From Euglena gracilis (Eukaryota; Euglenida; Euglenophyceae; Euglenales), in contig CP154956.1 in assembly GCA_039621445.1 (NCBI GenBank), positions 27,782,667 to 27,846,666 of the forward strand: a DNA stretch of 64,000 bases, given 5' to 3'. The notes under the pieces are model-generated. The model searched no databases. It was not told the origin of the DNA and worked only from the letters and a program-made list of their open reading frames with translations. Shown here piece after piece: positions 42,253-53,029 of the stretch. Numbering within the stretch: the stretch's first letter is position 1; the number at the start of each line of letters is the position of its first letter. The translations under genes and the position numbers were made by a program.

Positions 42253-43134
42253 TTAAAAAGCTGGGTCAGCACTGGGCACCGTGCTGGCCAGTGAGCTGGA
42301 AGGCTGCCCCAGGGGCTGCTGCTGTCCAGCTGACGGCAAGCCCAGCCCCCTTGGCAGCCCGTGAGCAGGCTGCGGCTGGCCTGCTGTCTGGCCATGCTTC
42401 TGGGCTAGCTGGACGACAAGCTGCTGGGCCAGCTGCTGCCCAGGCTGTGGCAGCTCAACAGATTGCAGGGGCTGCTGGCTGCCCTGCCGCAGCCCCCACA
42501 TGTCAGAAATTATTTGCAAAACCCCTCTCGGTTCTGCAGTTGGGTGTACGGGTCCATTTTTTTGTAAATCCTGCAGCACTTTCTGTACCTCGAAAGTGTT
42601 CCCCCCAACTTTTGCAAGTCCCTGCCTCATTTGCTCCACCAGCCCACCAATTTTTTTCTCCTGGGAAAAAATGTGCTGATTAACACTCTGAAAATTCTGC
42701 TGACAATCCGTCAACAGTTTTTGCTTTTCTGAGTGTCGTTTCCCTACTTCATCTGAAATATTTTGGTGCAGGTTTTTAACACCCCCACCAAAACCATGGA
42801 GGGCCGTATTCATTGCTGAATTTTGCTCACCCAGCTGTCGAACATAATCAGCGAACTGCTGGAGCTGCCGAGCCTGGAGCTGTACTGTACTACGCAACGA
42901 TACAAGATCAGCCTGAACTTCAACAATTTTGGCAGCGACAACGGCCAGCTCTTGGAGAGTTTCTGCCTCCCACCCCTGAGCTGGCTGGACGGCTTTAAAA
43001 ATCTCAGCAAACCGCTGAAAAGTTTCAAGCACGAGATCTTTAATCGGTAAGGCAGCCTCCTGATTTTGCACGTGCTTAAAAATTTCCTGTGGCAGGCTGT
43101 CCAAAATTCGTAAAAATTCCTGCCTCAGGGCCAA
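42253..43134 (-). CDS. Element A gag N-terminal coiled-coil segment
   Basis: The 293-codon frame is rich in Q, L and A, with heptad-like EVQADLVSLRSTVQLQARQL and QKVLQDLQ stretches and a Q/P-rich end. It probably mediates multimerisation. It reads toward the capsid frame with a shift near 42250. No catalytic motif. Confidence 0.6.
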   Translation of the reverse strand: MALRQEFLRILDSLPQEIFKHVQNQEAALPIKDLVLETFQRFAEIFKAVQPAQGWEAETLQELAVVAAKIVEVQADLVSLRSTVQLQARQLQQFADYVRQLGEQNSAMNTALHGFGGGVKNLHQNISDEVGKRHSEKQKLLTDCQQNFQSVNQHIFSQEKKIGGLVEQMRQGLAKVGGNTFEVQKVLQDLQKNGPVHPTAEPRGVLQIISDMWGLRQGSQQPLQSVELPQPGQQLAQQLVVQLAQKHGQTAGQPQPAHGLPRGLGLPSAGQQQPLGQPSSSLASTVPSADPAF

Positions 43135-43239
43135 AAACTGATCACGGCTCGAAGAAAACTGCGGGGCCAGTTCTTCCTCAAATTTTGTTTCCTGGCCGAC
43201 AAAAAGTTCAAGTGCCTGTGCGTCAATTTTTTACACATA

Positions 43240-44658
43240 AATTTGCACCTGGGCCTCACATTTTTTATCAAAAGGTTCAAAAAAATGGAGGCAGTCAGCC
43301 CTGGCCGTTTCTTCGATTCGTGCAGCCATGTGCTCCACCAGGTGGATGTCGACTGCGGGGGGTTGTTGCTCCTGCTGCTGTTGCAGAACCCACTCTTAGT
43401 TGGCTTTTTTTAAAGCCAGAACCCGAAAAGCCGGGTGCTGCACAGTCCACTGGAGGTCTCTGTTACTTTGTAAAAATTGCCCCTAGGGGTCTTCAAATCC
43501 CTGATTTTGTGAACCCCCCTGGGGGTGGCTTCATAACTGACATAGGTTGGGGGTTGGACCTCCTCCTCACCCCCCTCGATGAAAATATGAGGAGGCTCGG
43601 GGGCTGCAGCAGCTGCTGGCTGACCGTGATCAACCTCACGGTGCAGCGGTTTTTGCTGAACTTCACCACGACCTGGTGATGAAGCTGGAGTTCGGGGTCG
43701 TCGAGTAGAAGTCGAGCTGGGCTGGTCCTCCGGATTTTCCTCTGCCTGCTCCACTTCTGCTCTGACCCGTTTTTTGCTGTCCCCGTCGTTATTGTTTAAG
43801 CCCAGCACATTGCCCTGTGCTTGCTTTTCAAAAAAAACTGGGCAGGGGGTTTCACCCCCCTGCCCTGCCGAGGCACCCGTTCTCTTTCCCAGCCATCTAG
43901 GATTTGGAAAACTGCAAAATCCACCGGCTCTTGGGCTGGTGTTGAAGAAACTTGAGCTGGAGGCAAAGGCTTGCTGCAAAAGCGTAATGATGGCAGATTC
44001 CTAAATTTTGTTCATGAAAAGTCTGGAGAGGTTGCAACTCAGGCAGCACAAAACCGTACCCCATATTTTGCAAAGGCAAAACCCCTGAAAAAGGCTCTTT
44101 GAAAACACGGTTGTTGGAAATGACAACCTGGCCCCACCACCCTGAAATTCCAACATCTGACATATTGTGGGGGTTATGAGTGCAGCCAAACTGGTCCCCA
44201 ATCCCTGCGGCCTGATAAATTTTTCGAGATTGGGCCAGGTGGGCCTCCGCCCTTTTCCGACTATCCCTCCGTTTCCCCCCGGCTGCTTGGCCCCCCCCTT
44301 CCCTTTTTCCCCCCGTGTTTTTTCCCCATTTGCCCCCCCTGTGCCGTTGGCCATCTTTCCTCCTTCTTTCCCCCCCCTCCTGTTTTCCCCCCCACTCCTC
44401 TGAGGCTTCTGCCTTTTTTTCTGCCCATGTGTTTGCTGGTGCCCCACCCCCCCTACATTTGGGCCGTGGGGTGGCCCCTTTTGCTGGTTGGGGTCCTTGT
44501 CCCCACACCCTCCTTTTCAGAGGTGGGCCCTCCTTCTTCTCTGATTTGAAGGCCCCCATTCTCAAAGGGAAAACCCCAACAGAAAACTCTGAGCTGGGGT
44601 CCAACCCCAAAAATTTGGGCTGGATGGGAAAAACCTCTCTTGGTTGATCAAAAAACAT
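43240..44658 (-). pseudogene. Element A gag N-terminus (frameshifted)
   Basis: The first ATG after the LTR is at 44658. The frame runs to 43897 (RKIYQAAGIGDQFGC, VVISNNRVFKEPF, MGYGFVLPELQPL) and continues in another frame from 43979 to 43410 (REVDHGQPAAAAAP, IFIEGGEEEVQ). Further text to about 43240 includes ARADCLHFFEPFDKK. The first half is very basic (G/K/R-rich). A copy of the second part lies at 21387-22207. The frame also opens upstream through the LTR to 44964. Confidence 0.65.
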
Positions 44659-44677
44659 TGGGATGCCGACTGAAGGC

Positions 44678-45776
44678 TGTTTCACACCCGTGCTGCCATG
44701 TCCCACGGCAGTACTGGGGTGAAGCAAAATTCCCCGCCCCGGGCCAGTTTCCGGCGTAGGATCGTTTTTTGGCTCCTCGAGCCGACTTGTGTCGGAATGT
44801 TTTTCCCATTCTGGCCCCCCCTGTTGCCGAAACTGGGCCTTCACGAGAAAACTTCCCAGTGGACCCCTCTGACCCGGGGGGGGGGGTTTCACTGGGATCT
44901 CCAAGGGGGGTGCCTTTGGGGTTTCAACCCCTCCCTGCTCAGCTGAACCAGTGAGAGCCAACACCCCCCCACCTGGGTGTCATTTGTCACAGTCTCTGGG
45001 CCAGAAAGGGGGTTTGGGGGTGAAACTTGGCCTGTGGTTGCCTGAGTTGAAGAGTCCCACCCCCTATGCCCCTTTTCCCACAGGTGAGGTGGGGGGAAGA
45101 CAAACCTAACCTTCATCAAATGATTGATTGCTCTCAATTTGTGAACCTTCCATTTGCAAATTAAATTCCAAATTCAATACTTGATTGTAATGGAATGTAA
45201 TTGTCACAACAAGTGCAATGGTGAAACAGGTAAAGAGGAAAACCCTGTGAAAAGAAAATGATTTTGATGCCCCTGATGGGCAGTTAAATTTAGGATTGAG
45301 TGCACTGATTCCTAAGCGCTCTCAAATCACAAATGTTTGCCCATTGCATCAAAATCAATCAACCCAGGTCAAAATGAAGGTTTCCCCCCTTGATTTTGAT
45401 AAATTGTGCTGAATTCCATCATTATTGAGTCTTGCAAACCCCTGCAAAAAACTCCAGGAACTCAGGCGCCAAATCTCAGAAAAATCTTTTCCAAGCACTT
45501 GCAAGCGCTCTCACCAAATCCAACATTTTCCCTTAAGACCAAAGGAAAAATGCAGAAAAAGCTTAAAAAAATGCTAAATAGACCCAAATCACCCTTTGGG
45601 AATACCTAGCATCACTCAATCTCTCTCCTTGCACAACCAAACCATCGGCTCCCCCGGAGAGGGAACTTTAATGGAAATCTTTAGAAAGCCTTAAAATTGG
45701 AGCTAAACCGCCCTTAAAAAGGCCTTCAAAAAAGAAAAAAATCCGCCGCCCGGCGGTCGAACTCAAAAGGTCATCA
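44678..45776 (-). repeat. Element A 5' LTR (right)
   Basis: On the + strand it begins TGTTTCACACCC and ends GTCATCA, co-linear with 31604-32708. The sequence just inside, on the minus strand, starts GCCTTCAGTCGGCATCCC. I could not match it to a common tRNA 3' end, so the primer of this element is unknown. Confidence 0.93.
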
Positions 45777-45780
45777 CCAG
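45777..45780. repeat. Target-site duplication of element A, right copy
   Basis: CCAG immediately follows the CA end of the right LTR and matches 31600-31603. Confidence 0.8.
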
Positions 45781-47395
45781 CAGATCACCCGCTGAGCAAG
45801 CAAATTTTGCATGTCCACCAATGCGTTGCGGAATGCGCAACCATGCTCAACAAGGTTTTCCAGTCTGATGAGGACAATCAAAGGGTTGTCAACACCAAAC
45901 TGGAATATTGTTGGAATTATTTGCAGGAAATCGGCAAATATTGCCAACACAATTTTGAAAATGCGGAGAAAGACCTTCAGCATTTTCGAGAAAGTGTAGA
46001 CAGTATTTTGCGCATCCAACTTCCACAAAATTTCCAACAAATTAGTGAAACACTGCATGAAGCGGAAACGCGGACTGATTCCAAGTTTCTGCACGTGCAA
46101 GATGGTATAATCTATCTTTTTGCCAAAGTGGAATCCTGTTTAACGATGCTACTGCAATTGCAGCAAAAGTTACACGCGCAAAATGCCACCCACAAAATGC
46201 CGGAAATCGGTAACTTTGTCGTGGTTGAGCATTTTGCCGCACTCACCACTTCTTTCCAAGAAGCCCAACAACGGATTTTGCATCTATGCTCGAATATCGA
46301 GCATTTGAAGCAATTTCAGGCGAAAGTGCAAGAAAACTTTGTTCCCCGTACACGAATCCAGTTTTGGAGGAACGAATCCTACACTTGGAGCTGAAATCCT
46401 GCCATTGTGCTGCAAATCAGGATGGTTTAACCTCCTTGGACGCGAAAATCGCGGATTGCGCACAACGGTTGGATTTCGTGCAACAACAAATGCAAACGGA
46501 CATTGGCGGTATTAATGCCACCGTTGTCGATCTGCAAGAGCATGTTTCCGCATTTTCCAAGCGAATTCCCGATATTAGTGGTATTCAAGCCGCTATTGGG
46601 GAATTGCAAATCCGTTGTACCTTGTTGTCCACCACATTAGCGGAAATTCGCTCACTTCCCAATGTTTCGCGCGCTCGGATATCCGAGTCACCAGAATTTC
46701 GCTCTTTCTTTGACAAAGTGCTTGGTTACAACAAGGAAACCTTGCAAGCATTTAGCACCAGTTTGATTCAACTTGAGGAATCTGTGAATCGGAATGCCTG
46801 ATCCATGCAAGATTAGGTTTCACGGTTGGATGGACGAATTTCTGCGTTGTTGGGAAAGCCAACCGCGGAAAATTCGCGCACCACCGTGGAAACCACCACC
46901 AAGTCACCCCACCAACTGCAGATTGTCTCAAATGCTGTAAAAGCGCTTGCGGGGCAACTCCGGAGTGTGGAGGAGTCCCAGGGAAAACTTGTCTAAGATT
47001 TACACTTGGTTTCTGAAAAGCTGCCACACTTGGAAGATTTTTCCTGTTACCGCAAGCACATTAGGCATTTGGAGACTGAGGTTGACCGTATTTGCGGCCA
47101 ACTCCAGCTGGTGGAACATTTGGAAGAAACGGTGCATGACTTGTCCGCGAGTTTGGATAAAGTGTCCACTCCGGTACCGGTTATGCCACCACCTACCGCG
47201 GTAAGCGCTGCGGTTGTTATTCCAAATGTTCCGCAATCGCGTTCTCAAACTACCGTTTCTGGAGTAAGAATCCCTATATCCACCGCGAATTTGGTACAAA
47301 CACCCGCGAAAACGCGAATTGTACCACCTTTGCTTTTGCCCACACCACAAACCCACTTTTCACAGGACATTTCCGATGAGGAAATTTGTCCATGA
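45781..47395 (+). pseudogene. Element B gag, coiled-coil part (frameshifted)
   Basis: Three frames (45781-46394, 46286-46801, 47006-47395) follow one another on the + strand. They read like one helical protein: LEYCWNYLQEIGKYCQHNFE, KLHAQNATHKMP, LDAKIADCAQRLDFVQQQMQ, then a V/T/P-rich end with HFSQDISDEEICP. It is L/Q/E-rich with heptad-like spacing, so it likely multimerises. It continues the frame interrupted by element A at 31603. Confidence 0.6.
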
Positions 47396-47699
47396 CTCGA
47401 AAATTCAAGTCTCCACCGAGAAATTCAACATTCCAACCTTGTGCCAGGAATGAGCCAACACCCCACACCTGGTATTGGTCAGGTGTCGCATTCGCGATTT
47501 TGCCAACCACCAACGGGTTCTGGAATACCAGATCACCCATTGGGTTTTCAACAGGAAACCCGCCCCAACGGGAGAGTTTCACCACATTTTTCGCATTTAC
47601 AGCAGGAAAATCCTGCCACCCCTACACTTGGTGCGGGATATCCTGCACGGGGTACACTTGGAGCGGAAATCCGCGAAATGTGCTTGGTGTTAAGAATTA

Positions 47700-48440
47700 C
47701 CCGGACCCAAACCCCTGGGATACCACCGATGGTCATCGGGTTACTCAGAGAGACTTCAAGGGCACCATCACAATCGCGAACAAGGTGAAACCCCAATGGG
47801 ACGGGGATCCAACCACATGGAGACAATTTTTTCCGGACTGGGAGTATTACTGGGCACTAAAGGGACCCACCCAAGACCCGAATCCTGAGGTAGTCAAGAT
47901 GGAATTCATCGATTGCCTACCGAGGGAGGAGCAAGAAGGCGCACGAAATTTGGTGATACGTAATGGCATATCATTTGATGACGTAGTTGAGCAATACGCT
48001 TCAACCAACTCAAGTTTGGTCACCAGGATTACCCTGGAGAAGAAATGGCGACAATGCGCACCATCGGATCGCAAATGGAAATCCATTGACCTTTGGTATG
48101 CCAAATGGTTAGCACTTGCTTCCGAAGTTGATGAACTTAGCGAGAAGCAAATGCGCGAACAATTCGATGCAGTTTTGTTGCATTTCACACCATCCCTCGT
48201 GAAGGATATCCATCGCGAGAAGTTTTCGAGGCTTGAGATGACTCTTGCCCAACGTGGGAATAATGTGTCAAAACAACTCAAGCTCACACAAGTGTTGGAA
48301 CAAGTACAGTCCGCTTTGCAAACGCATCCCACCGCGGGAATCCCTGCGGGTGAGGTTAATGCGTTGCACAAATCACCCACGTCACCAAGATCACCCACCA
48401 TGGGGTCGAAAACACGGAATCAGCGTTGTTCGGACCAAGG
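47700..48440 (+). CDS. Element B capsid (retrotransposon gag) domain
   Basis: Within the frame 47386-48792 the real part runs from about 47700: GTITIANKVKPQWDGDPTTW, RQFFPDWEYYWAL, KMEFIDCLPREEQEGARNLV, LEKKWRQCAPSDRKWKSIDL, WYAKWLALASEVDEL and FTPSLVKDIHREKFSRLEM. The W-x-x-F...W and R...F-x-x-K-W-L-x-L pattern is that of gag capsid. Earlier P/R-rich text is poorly defined. Confidence 0.75.
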
Positions 48441-48930
48441 CACGGATAGGCTGTGCTTTTGGGCAACAAATCTGGTCACATGTCTCGGGAATGCTCGATT
48501 CCCGATGCGCGAAAGCGTATTGGGAGTCCAAGGGGATCGACCTCCTCACGGGGATCGGGTTCCTCGGCGTTTTCACGTCAATCGGGAGTTTCACGTTCTT
48601 CGGAGAACCGCTTTGGCGGGAGGGCCAAGTCACCATCGCGTAATGGTCGGGAAACCCGTCCTTCTTGCCGTCGGTCACCTTGCCACCCTACCCGGAAACA
48701 CGATTCCAATCGCGATTCTTCACGATCTCGTTCGCGAAGTGGATCATCTCTTCGCGCGAGTCACCGGGGAAACCCCGTTACACCAGTCATGATCGGCGGG
48801 AAACCCGTTCACCACGACGGTTTGACGTTGTGCGGAATCCCGCCACAAACCCCGTTGTTCACTTTGCGGTTCCAAGGACCACCACTCATCCAAATGTCCC
48901 AGATCTCGTTCCCCCCGACCCGGCTACGGA
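48441..48930 (+). pseudogene. Element B degenerate zinc knuckle and R/S-rich tail
   Basis: GNKSGHMSREC at about 48457-48492 is the second half of a CCHC knuckle. The first cysteine pair reads CF in a neighbouring frame because of a one-base lesion at about 48452. The same frame then runs through SRSRSRSGSSL-type text to about 48940. This is the nucleocapsid part of gag. Confidence 0.6.
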
Positions 48931-49369
48931 AATCGCGGTAAGCGCCGCGAGGACCGTGGTAACTCCTCGTTTTCAAGGGTTCCTGTTTGGAGGAGGACTC
49001 CCCGGCTTCGGGCAGGGAGGGGGATGAGACCTTGGAAGGGGAATTTAATGAGGCCCGAATGGCGGTGCGCTCATTAAATTCGATGTATTCCGCCAAAAAG
49101 TCTGTTGCCGGCCATGCGGACGGTTCGGATTTGGAGTAGGGGAGCCCGAGTTCCGAGGGCACGGACCTCTGGGCAGATGAACAGATGGAGGTAAGACTTT
49201 ATCAACCTTGCCCCCTCTGCCCATCCGCCTTCACGGTCGGTACCCGGAATTATTTCGGGTCCCCTACCCCCCACTCCACATTTCCGCTCGGAGTGCTGAG
49301 CAAAGTAGGAAAGGGTTCATGGGAAAGTTGGCATGCAAACGTATTTCCGCCAGACCCTTCACTTTGCGT

Positions 49370-49680
49370 ACCACCAATGGAATTACTCGTCCAAGCGGAA
49401 ATCCGAATTCAAAATTTATCCACCAAAGTTCAGATTTTAATTGACACTGGTTTGGGTTGATACTCTCTTTATTGTTGGGGTTGATACTCTTTCGGTTGGG
49501 GTTGATATTACCCGTCTCTTGGTAAGGGCCAAGAAACCGATCAAAATTACAACCGCGGATAACACGCCCGTGTGCAGTGGTGATTTGGGATGTGTGCTGG
49601 AGATACTCTTGCCCATTATTCCCAAGCATCACTCACCCCCCCCCCCACAATTGCAACATTTCACCAATATTTGAGGTTAC
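49370..49680 (+). pseudogene. Element B aspartic protease remnant
   Basis: VQAEIRIQNLSTKVQILIDT contains the I-D-T-G active-site motif at about 49440-49452, followed at once by a stop. A later frame gives VRAKKPIKITTADNTPVCSG, then DLGCVLEILLPI, matching the middle of retropepsins. A GGGGTTGATACTCTTT-type repetition at 49455-49510 suggests a local duplication that broke the gene. Confidence 0.6.
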
Positions 49681-50101
49681 GAGTCCGGAAATAACGGCTC
49701 TGACGTATTTTTGGTATACGCATTTTTACGCCAGTACCGATTGGTTGTGGATTGCCACTCCCACGGTTTGCGCACAGCACCCACCACTTCATTGCCACCC
49801 AAACCACCATCACCGTTGGCGTCCACTATGACGACCACCACTTTTCCACAATTTACCCACAATGGCAACACCGTTATCCACCAACTACCGTTTTCCACAC
49901 CCGGGGTACGGAGAAAGCCTCCCCCCTACCCAACGACACACCTACATGCGTTCCACATGAGGTAGGGCAAGCGAGTAGCGGTACCCCCGCCGTTCCACTG
50001 GGTTACAAGACGAAAGCCCAAAGGTCTGCAGTGATCACGGTGTTGAGTAGTCGCCCAGCAACACCACAACTCCGTTTCCCACCAGCTGTGCCGAATCCAG
50101 G

Positions 50102-50316
50102 TGTTGGCGGCGGCCCCTGGGGTGCGGCGCCGGGCGGGACCAAAAAAAGACCAACCGCGGAATCTTCCGCTTTGCGGAAGTTCCTAATTTAAGTTTATGG
50201 GACTGCCTCTCTGTAGGTGGGTCCGAGCATGAACACTTCATCCATCAAGCTGGCAAAGTCTTCTGCATTCAAATATCAAGGATAAGAACAGAAAAGACAC
50301 CCCAAGGAGACACCCA
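50102..50316 (+). repeat. Element C left direct repeat
   Basis: The repeat begins TGTTGGCGGCGG and ends GACACCCA. It contains a CTTCCGC-TTT-GCGGAAG hairpin (50163-50179). It matches 52278-52492 with about seven single-base changes. Confidence 0.9.
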
Positions 50317-50332
50317 GAAAACTGAAGTGTTC

Positions 50333-51121
50333 ATGTCCTACCACTACCAGAAGGCCAGAATGCCAGAATCAGAATACCAGAATGCCAAGGCCAGGAGGAT
50401 GAATGTCAGTTGGATGCCGGAAGAAGATCACTCGAAAGTGCAGGAAGTGACAGATTGGAGCTGGAGCAGATGGAGTGTCCGACTTCCAGAAGAAGGCTGG
50501 AGATCTGCATTGACAGTGTGGGATGGCCAAGAAGAAGAAGATGAATCAAGGAGTCCAGCTCCAAGCTATGAAGGTGCAGCTGAAGAACCGGAAGAGCCAT
50601 TGCAGCCATTCAGGAGGAGAAATGTGGTGATGGAGACCAGATCAGAACCAAGAGAACCAGAATCAGGACCAGCTGCAGATGAGGAGTGCTACGAGGTGGA
50701 CGAGCCAGAGACCCAGCCAAGACCAAGTGGAAGAGGAAGAAGGATCAAGAGGCAGTACATCTCCGAGGAGTACGCCGTGCGCTGGGAATTCATCGACCTG
50801 ATCCTGGACAAGTTCAACATTCAGCAAGAAGGTGTGCAAGAAGCATTTGCATCCTGGGAGAATGCAAGATTCCACAAGTTCTGGACGAAGGAAGACAATG
50901 CATTGGCAAAGACATGGGCAAGAGAACAGATATGGGCCAATCCACCGTGGACGCTGATGAATCAAGTGTTCCTCAACATCATCGCGGATCAGGTGCAGGA
51001 GATGGTGCTGATTGCACCAGAGTGGCGTACAACAACATGGTGGCCAGTGCTGCAGAAGATGACAGTGAAATTCATCATCTTTGAGGAAGGAACCCAGTTC
51101 TTCGAGATCTGGGACCAGTAG
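50333..51121 (+). CDS. Stand-alone NPPW (Dam-like) module protein
   Basis: The ORF has 262 codons from ATG at 50333, with a GTG two codons earlier. The first 140 residues are charged and disordered (E/R/P-rich). From about 150 it reads FIDLILDKFNIQQEGVQEAF, then ASWENARFHKFWTKEDNALA, IWANPPWTLMNQVFLNI, LIAPEWRTTTWWPVLQKM. The D/E-x-F-A-S-x-x-N-A, W...N-P-P-W and P-x-W...W-W order is the module found after RNase H in DIRS-like elements, which is likened to phage N6-adenine methyltransferases (motif [DN]-P-P-[YFW]). The frame is intact, unlike nearly every other element gene nearby. Enzyme activity is unproven: no clear AdoMet-binding motif is seen. Confidence 0.7.
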   Translation: MSYHYQKARMPESEYQNAKARRMNVSWMPEEDHSKVQEVTDWSWSRWSVRLPEEGWRSALTVWDGQEEEDESRSPAPSYEGAAEEPEEPLQPFRRRNVVMETRSEPREPESGPAADEECYEVDEPETQPRPSGRGRRIKRQYISEEYAVRWEFIDLILDKFNIQQEGVQEAFASWENARFHKFWTKEDNALAKTWAREQIWANPPWTLMNQVFLNIIADQVQEMVLIAPEWRTTTWWPVLQKMTVKFIIFEEGTQFFEIWDQ

Positions 51122-52277
51122 GCGGCCCAGATGTAGCCGACTGGGCCATTGCGTTGGCCAGTCCGGGCGTGCTTGGTCCAGTACCTAAGATTCCAGGAGG
51201 AGACCCTGAAGGACATGCCCCCCGGAGATGAAGGAGCAACGTCCCGAGCCCGCAGGAGAAGTGGAGATGAACGTGTACTCCCCGAGGCGAGCAAGAGGAG
51301 GTACCGTCGACAGCGGTACCAGTGGTTAGCGGAGACGTGGGAATGAGGTGGTGTAGACCGAGTGTTGCCTGCCCTCCCCCTCCCAGCTAATCCCCCTCCT
51401 CTGTGAGACCAGTGTCCAAGATCCCCGATCAGGAATTGAAGGATTTCAGTATGTTTTTTTTCAATGGTGCACGTACTGGCCTGCGTCAGCAAAGAAAGAA
51501 TGACTGAAAAATTCCAGGTGTTGGATGTCGATTGTCGTAGGATGCTCTGGGAGGACCAACGGCCCGTCACCCCTGGTGGGGGGAGGTGCTCAGGGCGGTT
51601 CGGCTGCCCGTCGCCGAAGATGAATCGTTGGGTTGGTTGGAGTGTGGTGGTGTGGACCCGAGGGTTGCCTGACCCCCAATTTCAAGTCAGTGGAATTGGA
51701 TCAGATCTGCAGAATGGTTGGCATAGTGATGGCGGTGTAGACCTGCGGGTTGCCTGCCCCGTGTTGTCTGTTCGATGTGAATTGGAAGCAGATTTGCAAG
51801 AATCACAGGTGTGTGCTGCGGTGTGAACGCCATGTTACCCGCCCCCTCCTCAATGAAGGAATTGTGGTCCTGGGATCTTGATTCCAGAGTGGCGGTGTGA
51901 ACTTCCTATGTTACCTGCCCCCATTCATCATTCACTACGTGGACATTGTGCGGACTCTGGACTACGATTCTAATCCCCAGACTCAGAATTTGCTGTGCGT
52001 TACCTCCTTCCCCCCCCCAAAAAAACCCGCCGGCCACACCCCAGCAAAAGAAAAACGGAGGCCGAGGCCGAAGGCCTCGCCCCCCCCCCACCCAAAGGGA
52101 AACCCGCCCAGGGGGCCCAAAAAACCCCAGGCCTCGGGCCCACGGGGGCCGAGCCCCTCCCCACCCCGAAGCCGAAGGCTTCGGGGAGAAAAAAACCCGA
52201 AAAAAAGGGCCCGAACACTTCCCCGGGGCCGCCTCAAAAATTGCCGAAGGCGGTACGCAAGCGGTCCGGGAGGGGAG
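51122..52277 (+). other. Non-coding half of element C
   Basis: There are five degenerate copies of a GTGGTGTAGACC...GGTTGCCTGCCCC motif (near 51347, 51646, 51730, 51817 and 51891), each in the same orientation. A GC hairpin cluster follows at 52055-52185 (GAGGCC-GAA-GGCCTC and GAAGCC-GAA-GGCTTC) within C/G/A runs. No gene. Confidence 0.6.
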
Positions 52278-52492
52278 TGTTGGCGGCGGCCCCTGGGGTG
52301 CGGCGCCGGGCGGGACCAAAAAAAGACCAACCGCGGAATCTTCCGCTTTGCGGAAGTTCCTAATTTAAGTTTATCGGACTGCCTCTCTGTAGGTGGGTCC
52401 AAGCCTGAACACTTCATCCATCAAGCTGGCAAAGACTTGTGCATTCAAATATCAAGGATAAGAAAAGAAAAGACACCCCAAGGAGACACCCA
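52278..52492 (+). repeat. Element C right direct repeat
   Basis: Begins TGTTGGCGGCGG and ends GACACCCA. Partner of 50102-50316. Confidence 0.9.
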
Positions 52493-52597
52493 TAAAACTT
52501 AAAAACTGTAAAAAGGCACACCTGTACAAGACTCACCGGCTAATGCCACCGACACCCACTTACACGCACACCCGTCACACCACCACACTACCTTCCA

Positions 52598-53026
52598 ATG
52601 TGTGCACTGCAGGAGAATTTCCACCCAATCGGATTTCGATTATGGATGTTTTGTTCAAAATCCAACACTAATCGCAATTCCGAAAACGGAATCTACACCA
52701 CAGGATACACTTGGTGGAGCCCGCAATGCGCGGAGATCCACCGAGTACTCCAACAACGCGGATTTGCCTCGTTGTTTGGAAACGCGAAATGCGTCATGCC
52801 TAATCACAGCCCGGATTACACTTGGTATGAATTTGATGCGGAATGGGGAAAACCACAGCCTGTCCAAACTCCCTTGGGATTAACCCTTGAGGTAGTGGAA
52901 GACAGCCGGCATGTTTGTGGATCCATTCATTGTGTTTTTTCACTCCAACACGGAAATTGGGTGCATGAATACACGAAACGCGTATGGAATGCTTTGAATT
53001 CTGGTCATTATCGCATTTTGGAATGA
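52598..53026 (+). pseudogene. Element B segment upstream of the Dam-like module
   Basis: A 142-codon frame reads NGIYTTGYTWWSPQCAEIHR, CVMPNHSPDYTWYEFDAEWG and HVCGSIHCVFSLQHGNWVHE. The composition is protein-like, but I recognise no domain. It leads directly, with a frame change, into the D-A-F-S-S-N text below. Confidence 0.4.
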
Positions 53027-53029
53027 TGG

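Larger units (their letters stand above)
31604..45776 (-). mobile_element. Element A: Ty3/gypsy chromovirus carrying a cytosine methyltransferase
   Basis: The element is bounded by two 1.1 kb LTRs with TG...CA ends and a 4-bp duplication. On the minus strand the order is 5' LTR, gag (with coiled coil, capsid and CCHC knuckle), C5 methyltransferase, protease, RT remnant, RNase H, integrase, chromodomain, a 2 kb spacer, polypurine tract and 3' LTR. It inserted into the gag gene of element B. The LTRs differ by scattered substitutions and indels, so the insertion is not fresh. The RT fingers and palm are missing, and many frames are broken. It could have moved only with help in trans, if at all. 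Confidence 0.92.
50102..52492 (+). mobile_element. Element C: 2.4 kb unit with 215-bp direct repeats, inserted in element B
   Basis: Direct repeats at 50102-50316 and 52278-52492 have TG...CA ends and few differences. They flank 1.96 kb with one clear gene (50333-51121) and a repeat-rich non-coding half. It separates the protease and RT parts of element B. It looks like a small non-autonomous LTR-type element, but no target duplication, primer site or polypurine tract was recognised, so a local duplication remains possible. Confidence 0.6.
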
